Part shown: one piece after another, positions 40,597 to 49,069 of the stretch | Position numbering within the stretch: the stretch's first letter is position 1 | Layout: every line of letters begins with the position of its first letter | Assembly: GCF_018398335.1 (NCBI RefSeq) | Contig: NZ_JAHBRX010000001.1 | Coordinates: forward strand, 4,486,001-4,550,000 | Length of the DNA: 64,000 bases | Source: Chelatococcus sp. HY11 | Lineage (GTDB): Bacteria; Pseudomonadota; Alphaproteobacteria; Rhizobiales; Beijerinckiaceae | Direction of reading: 5' to 3' | Position numbers and translations under genes: made by a program | Notes under the pieces: model-generated | The model's input: the letters and a program-made list of their open reading frames with translations, nothing else | What the model was told of the DNA's origin: nothing | Databases searched by the model: none

Positions 40597-41478
40597 TCAG
40601 CGCGTCGGTGTCGGCTTTTCGCCCCTGTAGTCATAGAAGCCGCGGCGGGTTTTGCGCCCAAGCCAGCCCGCCTCGACATATTTCACCAGGAGCGGGCAGG
40701 GCCGGTATTTGGAATCGGCGAGTCCATCGTGCAGCACCTGCATGATGGCGAGGCAGGTGTCGAGGCCGATGAAATCGGCGAGCTGCAATGGTCCCATGGG
40801 GTGGTTGGCGCCGAGACGCATGGCCGTGTCGATCGATTCCACGGACCCGACGCCCTCATAGAGGGTGTAGATCGCCTCATTGATCATCGGCAGGAGGATA
40901 CGGTTGACGATGAAGGCGGGGAAGTCTTCCGCCAGCGTTGCCGTCTTGCCCAGCCGCGCGACGAAGGCCTGCGTGGCTTTGAAGGTCGGATCCTCGGTCG
41001 CGATACCGCGGATGATCTCCACGAGCTGCATCACGGGCACGGGATTCATGAAGTGGATGCCGATGAAGCGCTCGGGACGATCTGTCGCAGCGGCGAGGCG
41101 CGTCACCGAGATCGATGACGTGTTCGTGCCGATGATCGCATCGGATTTGAGCGCCGGGCACAGGTCCACGAAGATCTTGCGCTTTACCGTTTCGTTCTCG
41201 GTAGCAGCCTCGATGACCAGGTCGCAGTCGCCCAAGGCATCGAATGTGAGCGCGGGCTTGATGCGAGCCTCCGCGGCCTGTCGGTCGTCTTCGCTCAGAT
41301 GGCTCTTGCTCACCTGGCGCTGCAAGCCGCCGCTGATGGTGGCGAGGCCGGCGTTCACGCGCTCTTCGCTGAGGTCGTTGAGGGCAACGTCGTATCCCGC
41401 GATGGCGCACACCTGCGCGATGCCGCTGCCCATCTGGCCGGCACCAATGACGCCAACCTTGCGAATATCGATCGTCAT
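40597..41478 (-). CDS. 3-hydroxybutyryl-CoA dehydrogenase
   Basis: NAD(P)-dependent 3-hydroxyacyl-CoA dehydrogenase, single-domain type of 293 aa, interconverting acetoacetyl-CoA and 3-hydroxybutyryl-CoA. The Rossmann motif VGVIGAGQMGSGIAQVCA is at residues 8-25. The family motif GIHFMNPVPVMQLVEIIRG carries the catalytic His region, and the C-terminal helical domain contains NHPMGPLQLADFIGLD. The open frame extends to 41673, but ATG 41478 has AGGTGG ahead and gives the normal N-terminus. It lies downstream of etfBA on the same strand, a common Rhizobiales arrangement linking beta-oxidation or butyrate metabolism with electron transfer. Confidence 0.94.
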   Translation of the reverse strand: MTIDIRKVGVIGAGQMGSGIAQVCAIAGYDVALNDLSEERVNAGLATISGGLQRQVSKSHLSEDDRQAAEARIKPALTFDALGDCDLVIEAATENETVKRKIFVDLCPALKSDAIIGTNTSSISVTRLAAATDRPERFIGIHFMNPVPVMQLVEIIRGIATEDPTFKATQAFVARLGKTATLAEDFPAFIVNRILLPMINEAIYTLYEGVGSVESIDTAMRLGANHPMGPLQLADFIGLDTCLAIMQVLHDGLADSKYRPCPLLVKYVEAGWLGRKTRRGFYDYRGEKPTPTR

Positions 41479-41563
41479 ATGCCCACCTCGTATGCCTCTG
41501 CGATCATGATGTTCGGCGAACCCGGCCGCATCAATGCCGTGGGCGCCTGCTCGTTCGATGATG

Positions 41564-41594
41564 ATGCCGCGCTGGCAACAATCCAGCGCGGCAT
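41564..41594. terminator. strong hairpin between etfA and the hydroxybutyryl-CoA dehydrogenase gene
   Basis: Perfect 12-bp inverted repeat ATGCCGCGCTGG/CCAGCGCGGCAT with a seven-base loop, in the 252-bp gap downstream of etfA. No T-run follows on the minus strand, so it may attenuate or stabilise the upstream message rather than stop it fully. Confidence 0.5.
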
Positions 41595-41730
41595 TATCGC
41601 ATTTACCCGGTCCGACCCATTTCGCCGTGGTTGTCCACGACGAACTCTGCGCAGGTCCGATCCTACCGGCCATTCTTGTCCGCGCGGTGTCATAAGCTCC
41701 TTTAAGCCCAGGACAACGCCGGAAACTCTT

Positions 41731-42678
41731 CTACTTCCCCGCTTTACCGAGTTCCTCTGCGAGTTCGGGGACGAGGGTGAAGAGGTCGCCGACGAGGCCG
41801 TAGTCGGCGACCTGGAAGATGGGCGCCTCCTCGTCCTTGTTGATGGCGACGATGACCTTTGAGTCCTTCATGCCAGCCAGATGCTGGATGGCGCCGGAGA
41901 TGCCCACCGCCACATAGAGATCCGGCGCCACGACCTTGCCGGTCTGGCCGACCTGCCAGTCGTTCGGCGCGTAGCCGGCATCAACCGCCGCGCGCGAGGC
42001 GCCGATCGCCGCGCCGAGCTTGTCCGCCAGCGGCTCGATGACCTTGGTGAAGTTCTCCGAGGAGCCGAGCGCCCGGCCACCCGACACGATGATCTTCGCC
42101 GAACCAAGCTCGGGCCGGTCGCTGGTCGCCACCTGCTCGCCCTTGAAGGCCGACAGCGCCGGATCCGCCGCCGCGCCAGCGCTCTCGACCGGCGCCGCAG
42201 CGCCGCCCTCCTTCGCCGCCGCGAAGGTCGCCGTGCGCACCGTCAGCACGATCTTCGGCTCCGCCGTCTCAACCGTCTCGATGGCGTTGCCGGCATAGAT
42301 CGGGTGCTCGAAGCTCTTCGGCCCCAGCACCTTCGTCACGTCCGAGATCTGCGCCACGTCGAGGAGTGCCGCCACCCGCGGCAGCACGTTCTTGCCCGAG
42401 GTGGAGGCCGCCGCGACGATCGCGTCATAGCCCCCCGCCAGGCTCACGATGAGGTCGGCCAGGGGCTCGGCCAGGTCATGGGCATAGACTGGCGCCTCGA
42501 CGAGCAGCACCTTCTCCACGCCCTCGAGCTTCGCCGCGGCTTCGGCGGCGGCCCGCGCGCCTTCACCGGCAACCAGCACATGCACCGGAGCGCCCAGTTC
42601 CCGCGCCGCCGTGAGGGCGCGGACCGTGCCGTCCTTCACGCCGGCATCGTCATGGTCGGCGACAAGCAATGTCGTCAT
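41731..42678 (-). CDS. etfA: electron transfer flavoprotein subunit alpha
   Basis: Alpha subunit (315 aa) of the FAD-containing electron transfer flavoprotein that carries electrons from acyl-CoA dehydrogenases to ETF:quinone oxidoreductase. The C-terminal FAD domain shows [38 protein letters not shown] and [17 protein letters not shown], followed by [22 protein letters not shown]. The etfB stop lies two bases upstream of the alpha start, so the pair is co-translated as one operon. Confidence 0.97.
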   Translation of the reverse strand: MTTLLVADHDDAGVKDGTVRALTAARELGAPVHVLVAGEGARAAAEAAAKLEGVEKVLLVEAPVYAHDLAEPLADLIVSLAGGYDAIVAAASTSGKNVLPRVAALLDVAQISDVTKVLGPKSFEHPIYAGNAIETVETAEPKIVLTVRTATFAAAKEGGAAAPVESAGAAADPALSAFKGEQVATSDRPELGSAKIIVSGGRALGSSENFTKVIEPLADKLGAAIGASRAAVDAGYAPNDWQVGQTGKVVAPDLYVAVGISGAIQHLAGMKDSKVIVAINKDEEAPIFQVADYGLVGDLFTLVPELAEELGKAGK

Positions 42679-42680
42679 GG

Positions 42681-43430
42681 TCAGAGCACTCCCGCCTCGT
42701 TCTTCAGCTTGCCGACGAGCTCGGCCACCGAGCCGACCTTCACGCCCGCCTTGCGGCCCGCCGGCTCGCTCGTCTTGACGACCGTCACCCGCGGCGTCAC
42801 GTCGACGCCAAGCGCCTCCGGCGTCGTCTCGTCGAGCGGCTTCTTCTTCGCCTTCATGATGTTCGGCAGCGAGGCATAGCGCGGCTCGTTCAGCCTGAGA
42901 TCCGTCGTCACGATCGCCGGCAGCTTCAGGCCGACCGTCTGCAGGCCGCCGTCGACCTCACGGGTCACATCGACCGTGCCCTCGCCGATCTCGACCTTGG
43001 AGGCGAAGGTGCCCTGCGCCCAGCCGAGCAGCGCCGCCAGCATCTGGCCCGTCTGGTTGGCATCGTCGTCGATCGCCTGCTTGCCGAGAATGACGAGGCC
43101 GGGCTCTTCCTGGGCGACGATCGCCTTGAGAAGCTTCGCCACCGCCAACGGCTCGACGCGGCCGTCCGCCTTGACGAGAATGCCGCGGTCCGCCCCCATC
43201 GCCAGCGCCGTGCGGATCGTCTCCGCCGCCTGCGCCGGCCCGATCGACACCGCGACCACCTCGCTCGCCTTCCCCGCTTCCTTCAACCGCAGCGCTTCCT
43301 CGACCGCGATCTCGTCGAACGGGTTCATCGACATCTTCACATTCGCCAGATCAACGCCAGACCCGTCGCCCTTGACCCGGATCTTCACGTTGTAGTCCAC
43401 CACTCGCTTCACTGGCACAAGGATCTTCAT
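42681..43430 (-). CDS. etfB: electron transfer flavoprotein subunit beta
   Basis: Beta subunit (249 aa), binding AMP and docking acyl-CoA dehydrogenases. Family features are [17 protein letters not shown] at the N-terminus, [36 protein letters not shown] and the recognition-loop region [20 protein letters not shown]. The open frame reaches 43508, but ATG 43430 is the family start and has GGAGGAG about twelve bases before it. First gene of the etfB-etfA unit. Confidence 0.97.
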   Translation of the reverse strand: MKILVPVKRVVDYNVKIRVKGDGSGVDLANVKMSMNPFDEIAVEEALRLKEAGKASEVVAVSIGPAQAAETIRTALAMGADRGILVKADGRVEPLAVAKLLKAIVAQEEPGLVILGKQAIDDDANQTGQMLAALLGWAQGTFASKVEIGEGTVDVTREVDGGLQTVGLKLPAIVTTDLRLNEPRYASLPNIMKAKKKPLDETTPEALGVDVTPRVTVVKTSEPAGRKAGVKVGSVAELVGKLKNEAGVL

Positions 43431-43793
43431 CGAGCTTATTCTCCTCCGCGGGCACCGCTCGTCCGCCCATATCCCGTCCCCCTTATCGACCAAGGGTCGC
43501 GGGGGCAAGACCGAGAATGCCGACGGGTATCTCGCGGGTATTCGCAGCGATCATTCAAGTCCACCGCAGGCGCCCCGCTCCGCCGGACATGTCCGCTGGC
43601 GCGAAAGGCCCCAGGGAAGGACGATAGTCCAAGGCGACGCCTCGTTATCATAGCCAGCGCGAGAACGGCGCTGATCTAAGGATAGGAGGCACGAAAGCGC
43701 GCGGATAACGGTTGCGACCGTAAGGCATTCAGACGCAGGCGACCCTAGCGAGGCGTATTCGGACTTGTCAACGTCATGGCTCCCCGGCGGGGG
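43431..43793. other. intergenic region upstream of etfB
   Basis: A 363-bp stretch between the rhomboid gene stop and the etfB start. It should carry the etfBA promoter on the minus strand. No RNA, repeat or small gene was recognised. Confidence 0.45.
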
Positions 43794-44507
43794 TCAAACA
43801 TCGCCCGTCAGTTGTGGACCATCGCCTGCACCCAAGAGGGGTTGGTTTTTGCGACGCAGGATGATGACGAGGATGATACCGGCGGCAAACCCGCCGACAT
43901 GCGCGACCCAGCCCACGGAGTCATCGGCGTTGATCCAGATTTGCGCGATCTGGATCAGAAGCCAGAAGCCGATCGCCCAATATGCCCTGAGGTGCAGAGG
44001 GATGCGGAAGAAGAACAATCCCCATACGCGCACGCGCGGATGAAGAATGAGATAGGCCGAGATGACGCCCGAGACTGCCCCCGACGCCCCGACCAGCGGT
44101 CGTTCGGAGTCGGGCACGGAAAAGGCGTAGGCCAGACCACTCGCGGCGCCGCACAGCGCAAAGAACAGGAGGAAGCGAAAATGCCCCAGGGCATCCTCCA
44201 CGTTGTCCCCGAAAACGAACAGGAACAACATGTTGCCCAGGAGGTGCAGGAAGCCGACGTGCAGAAACAGGCTGGTGACAGGGGTCGCGTAGACCGGCAC
44301 CAGGGACAGCTCTTCGGGTAACACCACATCGCCGAAAAACACAGCCGGTATGAGCCCGAAGGCAGCCGTTATCGACGTTTCAGGCATGGGCAGCCTGTCG
44401 AGTGCCACCACGCCGTATATCAGCGTCGAGACGATCAGGATCGCGTATGTCACATAGGGTACGCGGATATTGCGCATCGGCACGCCGTCATAAAGGGGAA
44501 CGAACAT
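43794..44507 (-). CDS. rhomboid-family intramembrane serine protease
   Basis: Polytopic inner-membrane protease of 237 aa with about six hydrophobic helices. The catalytic dyad is Ser142 in GASGAVSG and His203 in AHVGGFAAG, with the oxyanion Asn92 in HLLGNMLFLFVFG. All are intact. The frame is open to 44567, but ATG 44507 has AGGAGG ahead and fits the family. It lies 13 bp downstream of the cobalamin adenosyltransferase gene on the same strand, so both may be co-expressed. Substrate unknown. Confidence 0.93.
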   Translation of the reverse strand: MFVPLYDGVPMRNIRVPYVTYAILIVSTLIYGVVALDRLPMPETSITAAFGLIPAVFFGDVVLPEELSLVPVYATPVTSLFLHVGFLHLLGNMLFLFVFGDNVEDALGHFRFLLFFALCGAASGLAYAFSVPDSERPLVGASGAVSGVISAYLILHPRVRVWGLFFFRIPLHLRAYWAIGFWLLIQIAQIWINADDSVGWVAHVGGFAAGIILVIILRRKNQPLLGAGDGPQLTGDV

Positions 44508-44520
44508 GGGGCCCCTCCTG

Positions 44521-45102
44521 TCAGCGGTTCTGGCCGGGTACCCACAGCACGTCGCCGGGCCCTGCATGGTTGATAAAGCGCGCGGCGACGAAAAGAAGGT
44601 CCGACAGGCGATTTATATACATCATCGCTTCACCGGAGACGATCTCCCCCGGCGTATCGGCCAGGGCGACGACAAGCCGCTCGGCGCGTCGGCAAATCGT
44701 GCGGGCCACATGCAGATGGGCTGCTGCGGGAGCGCCGCCGGGCAATACAAAGGAGCGGAGCGCCGGCAGATCAGCATTCAACCGGTCGATGTCTTCTTCC
44801 AGCCGGGACACCTGGCCCGCCGTAACGCGTAGCGCCATGCCATCGCTTTCCGGCTGCCCGTCCTCGGGAGGTGTAGCGAGGTCTGCGCCGAGATCGAAGA
44901 GATCGTTCTGGATGTTAGCCAGAATTACATCCAGCTCCGGCGGTAGCGCGGCGAGCCGCACGATACCAATCGCGGCGTTGGTCTCATCGACGGTCCCGTA
45001 GGCGTCCACGCGCAGATCATGCTTGCGGCGGCGCGGGCCGCGCGCGAGGCCAGTCGATCCGTCGTCACCGGTTTTTGTATAAATGCGATTGAGCCGGACC
45101 AT
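44521..45102 (-). CDS. cob(I)yrinic acid a,c-diamide adenosyltransferase, PduO type
   Basis: ATP:corrinoid adenosyltransferase (193 aa) making the Co-C bond of adenosylcobalamin. PduO-type motifs are present: the ATP-binding N-terminal IYTKTGDDGSTGL, the VDETNAAIG helix, the conserved CRRAERLVV and the C-terminal YINRLSDLLFVAAR. It is unrelated in sequence to CobA/BtuR. No other cobalamin genes and no cobalamin riboswitch were seen nearby, so it probably serves salvage and B12-dependent mutases encoded elsewhere. Confidence 0.95.
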   Translation of the reverse strand: MVRLNRIYTKTGDDGSTGLARGPRRRKHDLRVDAYGTVDETNAAIGIVRLAALPPELDVILANIQNDLFDLGADLATPPEDGQPESDGMALRVTAGQVSRLEEDIDRLNADLPALRSFVLPGGAPAAAHLHVARTICRRAERLVVALADTPGEIVSGEAMMYINRLSDLLFVAARFINHAGPGDVLWVPGQNR

Positions 45103-45225
45103 GCTTCACAATCATGCGGTGGAGAGACGAATCGGCGCAACCGCGCCGCTCATCCAAAACGCGCATAACTTGCCGCAACAAGCAAGGCGGCTGGAACCTC
45201 CGCCCGCCACGATCACGACCGCTGA

Positions 45226-45834
45226 TCAGAAGCTATAGGCGACGCGCGCCCCGACGTTGGTCAAACCCCGGTTCTGGTCGCAAAGGCCGGCGTTCGAAAG
45301 ATGTTCGACTGTCGCCATGACGCTCCAGTGTTCATCAAACCGCCAACCGATGGACGCTGATTCGCGGAAGAGCGGTGAACAGCCCAGGGCAACGCGATTC
45401 GGCCCCACATTGTCACCCGACTTGCCGTTGTGGATCGCGCCGCCGACGCTCGCCTCGACGAAAAGCTGGGATGTGATCGGCACAGTCCAGGTGAAGCCGG
45501 CATATGCGAAGCTGGTGGCGCCCGCGGTATTGGCGCTGCCGCCAATATGGAAACGTGGAATGAAGAGGTCGAGCGTCGCGTTGTCGGCCTGGAACAGCTT
45601 GCCGGTCAACAGTTCGCCCGTGATGTTCACGGACCCGTCTTCCGGGCTCCACGGATCCTGGGCGCTCACGCCGAAGCGGACTTCGGACAGGAAACGAGGC
45701 TGGAGAATCGATGCCGGCGGCGGAGTTGACGTCGTGATTTCCGTCTGCTTCGCCGGGAGGTCAGCGGCAAGGCTGGAGGAGATGGCTGGGCCGCAAAAGG
45801 CCGCTGCGATCATAAGCGCCAATAGAAATCGCAT
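45226..45834 (-). CDS. PagL-type lipid A deacylase / acyloxyacyl hydrolase
   Basis: Predicted outer-membrane beta-barrel enzyme of the PagL family that removes the 3-O-linked acyl chain of lipid A. Signal peptide 1-24 (ending SLAA), then barrel strands. The catalytic signature EHLSNAGLCDQNRG near the C-terminus contains the active His178 and Ser180, and the last residues AYSF end in Phe as outer-membrane proteins should. The ORF starts at 45945, but ATG 45834 begins the signal peptide. Two cysteines (152 and 185) are unusual for PagL and could form a disulfide. It sits between the adenosyltransferase and twin-TM genes. Confidence 0.85.
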   Translation of the reverse strand: MRFLLALMIAAAFCGPAISSSLAADLPAKQTEITTSTPPPASILQPRFLSEVRFGVSAQDPWSPEDGSVNITGELLTGKLFQADNATLDLFIPRFHIGGSANTAGATSFAYAGFTWTVPITSQLFVEASVGGAIHNGKSGDNVGPNRVALGCSPLFRESASIGWRFDEHWSVMATVEHLSNAGLCDQNRGLTNVGARVAYSF

Positions 45835-46025
45835 GCTTTGATTCCGGGAGACGAATTGCAACCATTTGTAGCAATCACGTACCCTCATCACCAGCAGCCG
45901 AACAGGAAATGTAAAGATTTCGTGAAAGGCGTGGCCGGACGGCAACTCTTTCCTAGGATGGCTAAGCTTCCCGAAGCAGAGACCTTAGTATCAGGCGCGG
46001 CGGGAGCTTTCCTTATGGTGCTCTC

Positions 46026-46048
46026 GCGCGGCAGCTCAGCTGCCGCGC
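46026..46048. terminator. hairpin covering the stop codon of the twin-TM gene
   Basis: Perfect inverted repeat GCGCGGCAGCT/AGCTGCCGCGC with a single-base centre. The TGA stop of the leftward twin-TM gene is inside it. No T-run follows, so it may stabilise the 3' end or slow termination rather than act as a classical terminator. Confidence 0.55.
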
Positions 46049-46215
46049 ATCCAGACGATGCCCATGATAACGAGGACCGCCACGAGCTGCAGCAGGACGC
46101 GCAGCTGCATGAGCTTCTGTGATCGCTCGCCGCTACCGCCGCGCATCATGTTGGTCAGGCCGAGCACGAGCACGACGGCGACCGCGCCGAGTGCGATAGG
46201 GACCGCGAAGGCCAT
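46036..46215 (-). CDS. twin-transmembrane HIG1-like small protein
   Basis: A 59-residue protein beginning MAFAVPIALGAVAVVLVLGL, with a first transmembrane helix (about 4-22), a short Gly/Ser/Lys loop (MMRGGSGERSQKLMQLRVLLQ) and a second helix (about 40-57). This is the HIG_1_N twin-helix small protein family often found in Rhizobiales near cobO and etfBA. AAAGGACG precedes ATG 46215. Mitochondrial relatives act in respiratory complex assembly; the bacterial role is not established. The stop codon lies inside a perfect 11-bp inverted repeat. Confidence 0.85.
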   Translation of the reverse strand: MAFAVPIALGAVAVVLVLGLTNMMRGGSGERSQKLMQLRVLLQLVAVLVIMGIVWMRGS

Positions 46216-46328
46216 GAGTTCGTCCTTTCACCGGCCGACGTCACCATGCGTCCGCCCGCCGTTCTGGCAATTCAGTCTTGCCACCCGGCCGGCGGCATGC
46301 GGCGCCAGCATCTCTTTCGCGTCAACGT

Positions 46329-48935
46329 CTACTGATTTCGCAGAAGACGCTCCAGATAGTCGAGCTCGTCCTGGGGACGCAACTGGTCGCCGAGGCGCCG
46401 GCGCAACTCATCGAGAATGCGCCGGGCACGCACCGTGGCCGATTCCTCAGCGGTGGGGATGCGGACGCGACCATCCGACCAATCCCGGTTGCGCGTTGGG
46501 CGGCCGAGCGGATCCTCGTCGCGCTGGCCGTTCGGCCCCGTGCGGCCAGGTTGGCCGTTGCCAGCCTGCTCGTTGCCCTGGCCTTCGCCCTCCTGCTGCA
46601 TTTGCTGGGCAAGGCCCTGGGCACCGCGTTGCAGTGCCTCCAGGGCGTCGCCCTGCGAATCAAGGGCGCTGCCGGTCTCGCCCTGTCCGAGCTGGCCTTC
46701 GGCGTCGCGCATCGCGCCTTCGGCGCTGTCGAGGCCCTCTTCGCCCTGCATGCCGAGGCCTTTGAGCTGCCGCCTCATGGCCTCGAGACGTTCCCGCAAG
46801 GCCTGTTGTCGCTGGGCGAGCTCCTCGCCGGACATCCCCTCCTGGCCCTGGCCTTCCTGACCGTTCTGGCCTCGCTGCCCCATCTGGCCCTGCTGGCCGC
46901 GTTGTCCCTGTTGCCGCTGGCCCTGCTGGTTGCGTCCGCGCTGGCGCTGGTTCATTTCGGAGCCATCGCTGCCGTCCTGACGGAAGGTGTCGTCGCGAAG
47001 CGCCTGCTGGTCGCGAATCATCTGATCGAGCTCGTTCAGCGAGCGCTGCATTTCCCGGCTCATCGGATCATTCCCGGCCTGACGCGAGCCCTGCAGGTTC
47101 TCCAGAATATCGCGCATCTGGTCGAGCAGGTTCTGGGCATCGGCCATCGCCCCCTGGCGAGCCATCTGCTCCATCCGGTCGAGCATGCGGTTCAGGTCAT
47201 CCTGGGTGATGGTGCGGGAGGGTTGCTGGCGTTGTTGCCCCGGTGATTGCTGGCCTTGTTGCTGCTGGCGCATCTGCTGCTGCGCGAACTCGTTGAGGAA
47301 CCGGTTGAGGGCCTGGCGAAGCTCCTGCGTGAGCCGCGCGATCTCTTCCGGGCTCGCGCCGCGCTCGAGCGCCTGCCGCAGGGCTTCCTGGGCGGCGCGC
47401 AGATCCCGTTCAGCCTGGGAGAGGTCGCCGTCCTCAATCTGCAACGCCATCGTCCACAGGAATTCCGCGACCTCGAGCAGGTCCTCGTCGCTCTTGGCGC
47501 CGGCGAGCCGCTTATCGGCCAAAGACAGGCCGAGGAACTGGCTGTCGGACGGTGTGAAATCCTCCGGCGCGATCATCAGGGCCTGGAGCGCGGTGCGAAC
47601 CCGCCGCGCATCGTCCGGCGCCATGATCAGGTTGCGCCGCTGCTCCACGAGCGCCCGCGCCAGAGGTTTCGTGAACGGCCGCTGGGGCAATGTCACCATC
47701 ACGGATGAACTGCGCCCCTCCTGTCCGGCCTCATCCTTGGCGACAAGCGTCATCTTGAGACGCGCCCCGGCCCAGGCGTGCGAGGACAGGTCGGCAACCG
47801 TCTCCGTATCCTGGTCGGCGGCGGGATCCGCCGGGAGAGCCAGCGGCACGTTCGGCGGTGGGACGAGAGAGCGGGTGGCATTGCCGTTTTCCCGTTCGAA
47901 GACCGCCTCGGCGGAGGCGATGCCATAGTCATCGCTGACGCGGTAGCGCAGGGTCAGACTTCCCCGCCGCGTATTCTCCGGCTCGCCTGAGAGACGGATT
48001 TGCGGCGCGCGGTCGGGGATCGCGGCGATCGTCAGCGACCGCGTGCCGGCGGGCCCCTCGAGCGTCAGTCGCGTGCTGCCCGTCAGGGTGAAGCGGTGTT
48101 CCTCGATGCCGGGCGCCGGCGTCGCGGCAACGGGCAGGGCGTCGAGCCCGGGGCCAGGCGAGAGCTTGATCCCGCCTTGACCTGCAAAACGCAGAACGAG
48201 CGTGCTCTTGACGGGCACGCGAATATCGAGAGGCGCGTCTGAATTGCGCGCGAAATCCAGCATCAACGGCGGAACGCGCGTGTAGAGCGGCGGGTCGATC
48301 CAGCCGTCGATGCGGAAAGCCGGCCCGGCTGCGGGTGCGTTACGCCAGTCGAAAGCCAGCATGAGCCGCGAGGTGACCTCGGGGCCGGCGATGAAAGCGG
48401 CGGCGATCAGCGCGAGAAGCGGGATGGCACGCAACGCGTGGCGGTCGCGGTTGGCCATTCCGGGGGACGGAGCGGCCACCCTCAGCTTTTCGAGCGCCGC
48501 CCGAGCGCGCTGCCGGTGCACCTCCCACAGCGCGACCGTGGCCGGATCGCCCTGGCCCATGGCCAGCGTATCGTCAAATGTACTGGCTGGCCGGTTGGCG
48601 ACCGGCGCATCGCGATCGAGCCGGTTCAGCGCGGCGGCGCGTGACGGCCATGATACCCGCACCAGGGGCCACAGCGACGCCGCGAAGGCCACGACGAGGA
48701 TGCCGACACCAATGATGCGATATTGGGCTGGGACGAGTGTCCACAGGCCGAGCCAAGAGACCACGAGAAAAGCAGCCACGATGGCGGCCGGCCACCACAA
48801 GGCGGGCCACACACGTTCCCACGCCAAGGCAAGCCGTGATCGGACGATCAGCCGCTCAAGGCGCGTGGCGTCGTGATCCGGGCCCCGAGCCCGGTCAGCT
48901 CTGGCACGCGAAATGGGCGGTGGAGCGTCCTGCAT
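46329..48935 (-). CDS. TIGR02302/DUF4175 family membrane protein
   Basis: Large protein (868 aa) of the alphaproteobacterial TIGR02302 (DUF4175) family, function unknown. It has two N-terminal transmembrane helices (about 45-95), a third at about 170-190, an extracytoplasmic beta-rich middle region (about 195-440), helical segments, then a very Gln/Gly/Arg-rich low-complexity tract (about 640-740) and a helical C-terminus. The frame is open to 49013, but ATG 48935 has AGGAGATCCGG and is preferred. The low-complexity tract probably produces out-of-frame shadow ORFs on the other strand. It precedes nothing obviously related; lysA lies 134 bp upstream in the same direction. Confidence 0.88.
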   Translation of the reverse strand: MQDAPPPISRARADRARGPDHDATRLERLIVRSRLALAWERVWPALWWPAAIVAAFLVVSWLGLWTLVPAQYRIIGVGILVVAFAASLWPLVRVSWPSRAAALNRLDRDAPVANRPASTFDDTLAMGQGDPATVALWEVHRQRARAALEKLRVAAPSPGMANRDRHALRAIPLLALIAAAFIAGPEVTSRLMLAFDWRNAPAAGPAFRIDGWIDPPLYTRVPPLMLDFARNSDAPLDIRVPVKSTLVLRFAGQGGIKLSPGPGLDALPVAATPAPGIEEHRFTLTGSTRLTLEGPAGTRSLTIAAIPDRAPQIRLSGEPENTRRGSLTLRYRVSDDYGIASAEAVFERENGNATRSLVPPPNVPLALPADPAADQDTETVADLSSHAWAGARLKMTLVAKDEAGQEGRSSSVMVTLPQRPFTKPLARALVEQRRNLIMAPDDARRVRTALQALMIAPEDFTPSDSQFLGLSLADKRLAGAKSDEDLLEVAEFLWTMALQIEDGDLSQAERDLRAAQEALRQALERGASPEEIARLTQELRQALNRFLNEFAQQQMRQQQQGQQSPGQQRQQPSRTITQDDLNRMLDRMEQMARQGAMADAQNLLDQMRDILENLQGSRQAGNDPMSREMQRSLNELDQMIRDQQALRDDTFRQDGSDGSEMNQRQRGRNQQGQRQQGQRGQQGQMGQRGQNGQEGQGQEGMSGEELAQRQQALRERLEAMRRQLKGLGMQGEEGLDSAEGAMRDAEGQLGQGETGSALDSQGDALEALQRGAQGLAQQMQQEGEGQGNEQAGNGQPGRTGPNGQRDEDPLGRPTRNRDWSDGRVRIPTAEESATVRARRILDELRRRLGDQLRPQDELDYLERLLRNQ

Positions 48936-49069
48936 CCGGATCTCCTGACGCGTCGACCGGATCTCACCGTCCGGTCGCGACAGCTGGTGGCCGACCAATG
49001 CCGGCGACCCCATGGTTCCCCAAGGCTATAAGGTAGCACGTCAGCGTCAGATAAAAAGCGTCGCGCCGA

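Noticed and set aside
45103..45225. Possible cobalamin riboswitch upstream of the adenosyltransferase gene
   Set aside because: The upstream sequence is short and no B12-box-like motif or conserved stem was found.
46700..47300. Repetitive CTGG/GCC-rich stretch resembling a tandem repeat or CRISPR
   Set aside because: It is the coding sequence of the Gln/Gly-rich tract of the DUF4175 protein; unit lengths are irregular and there are no spacers.
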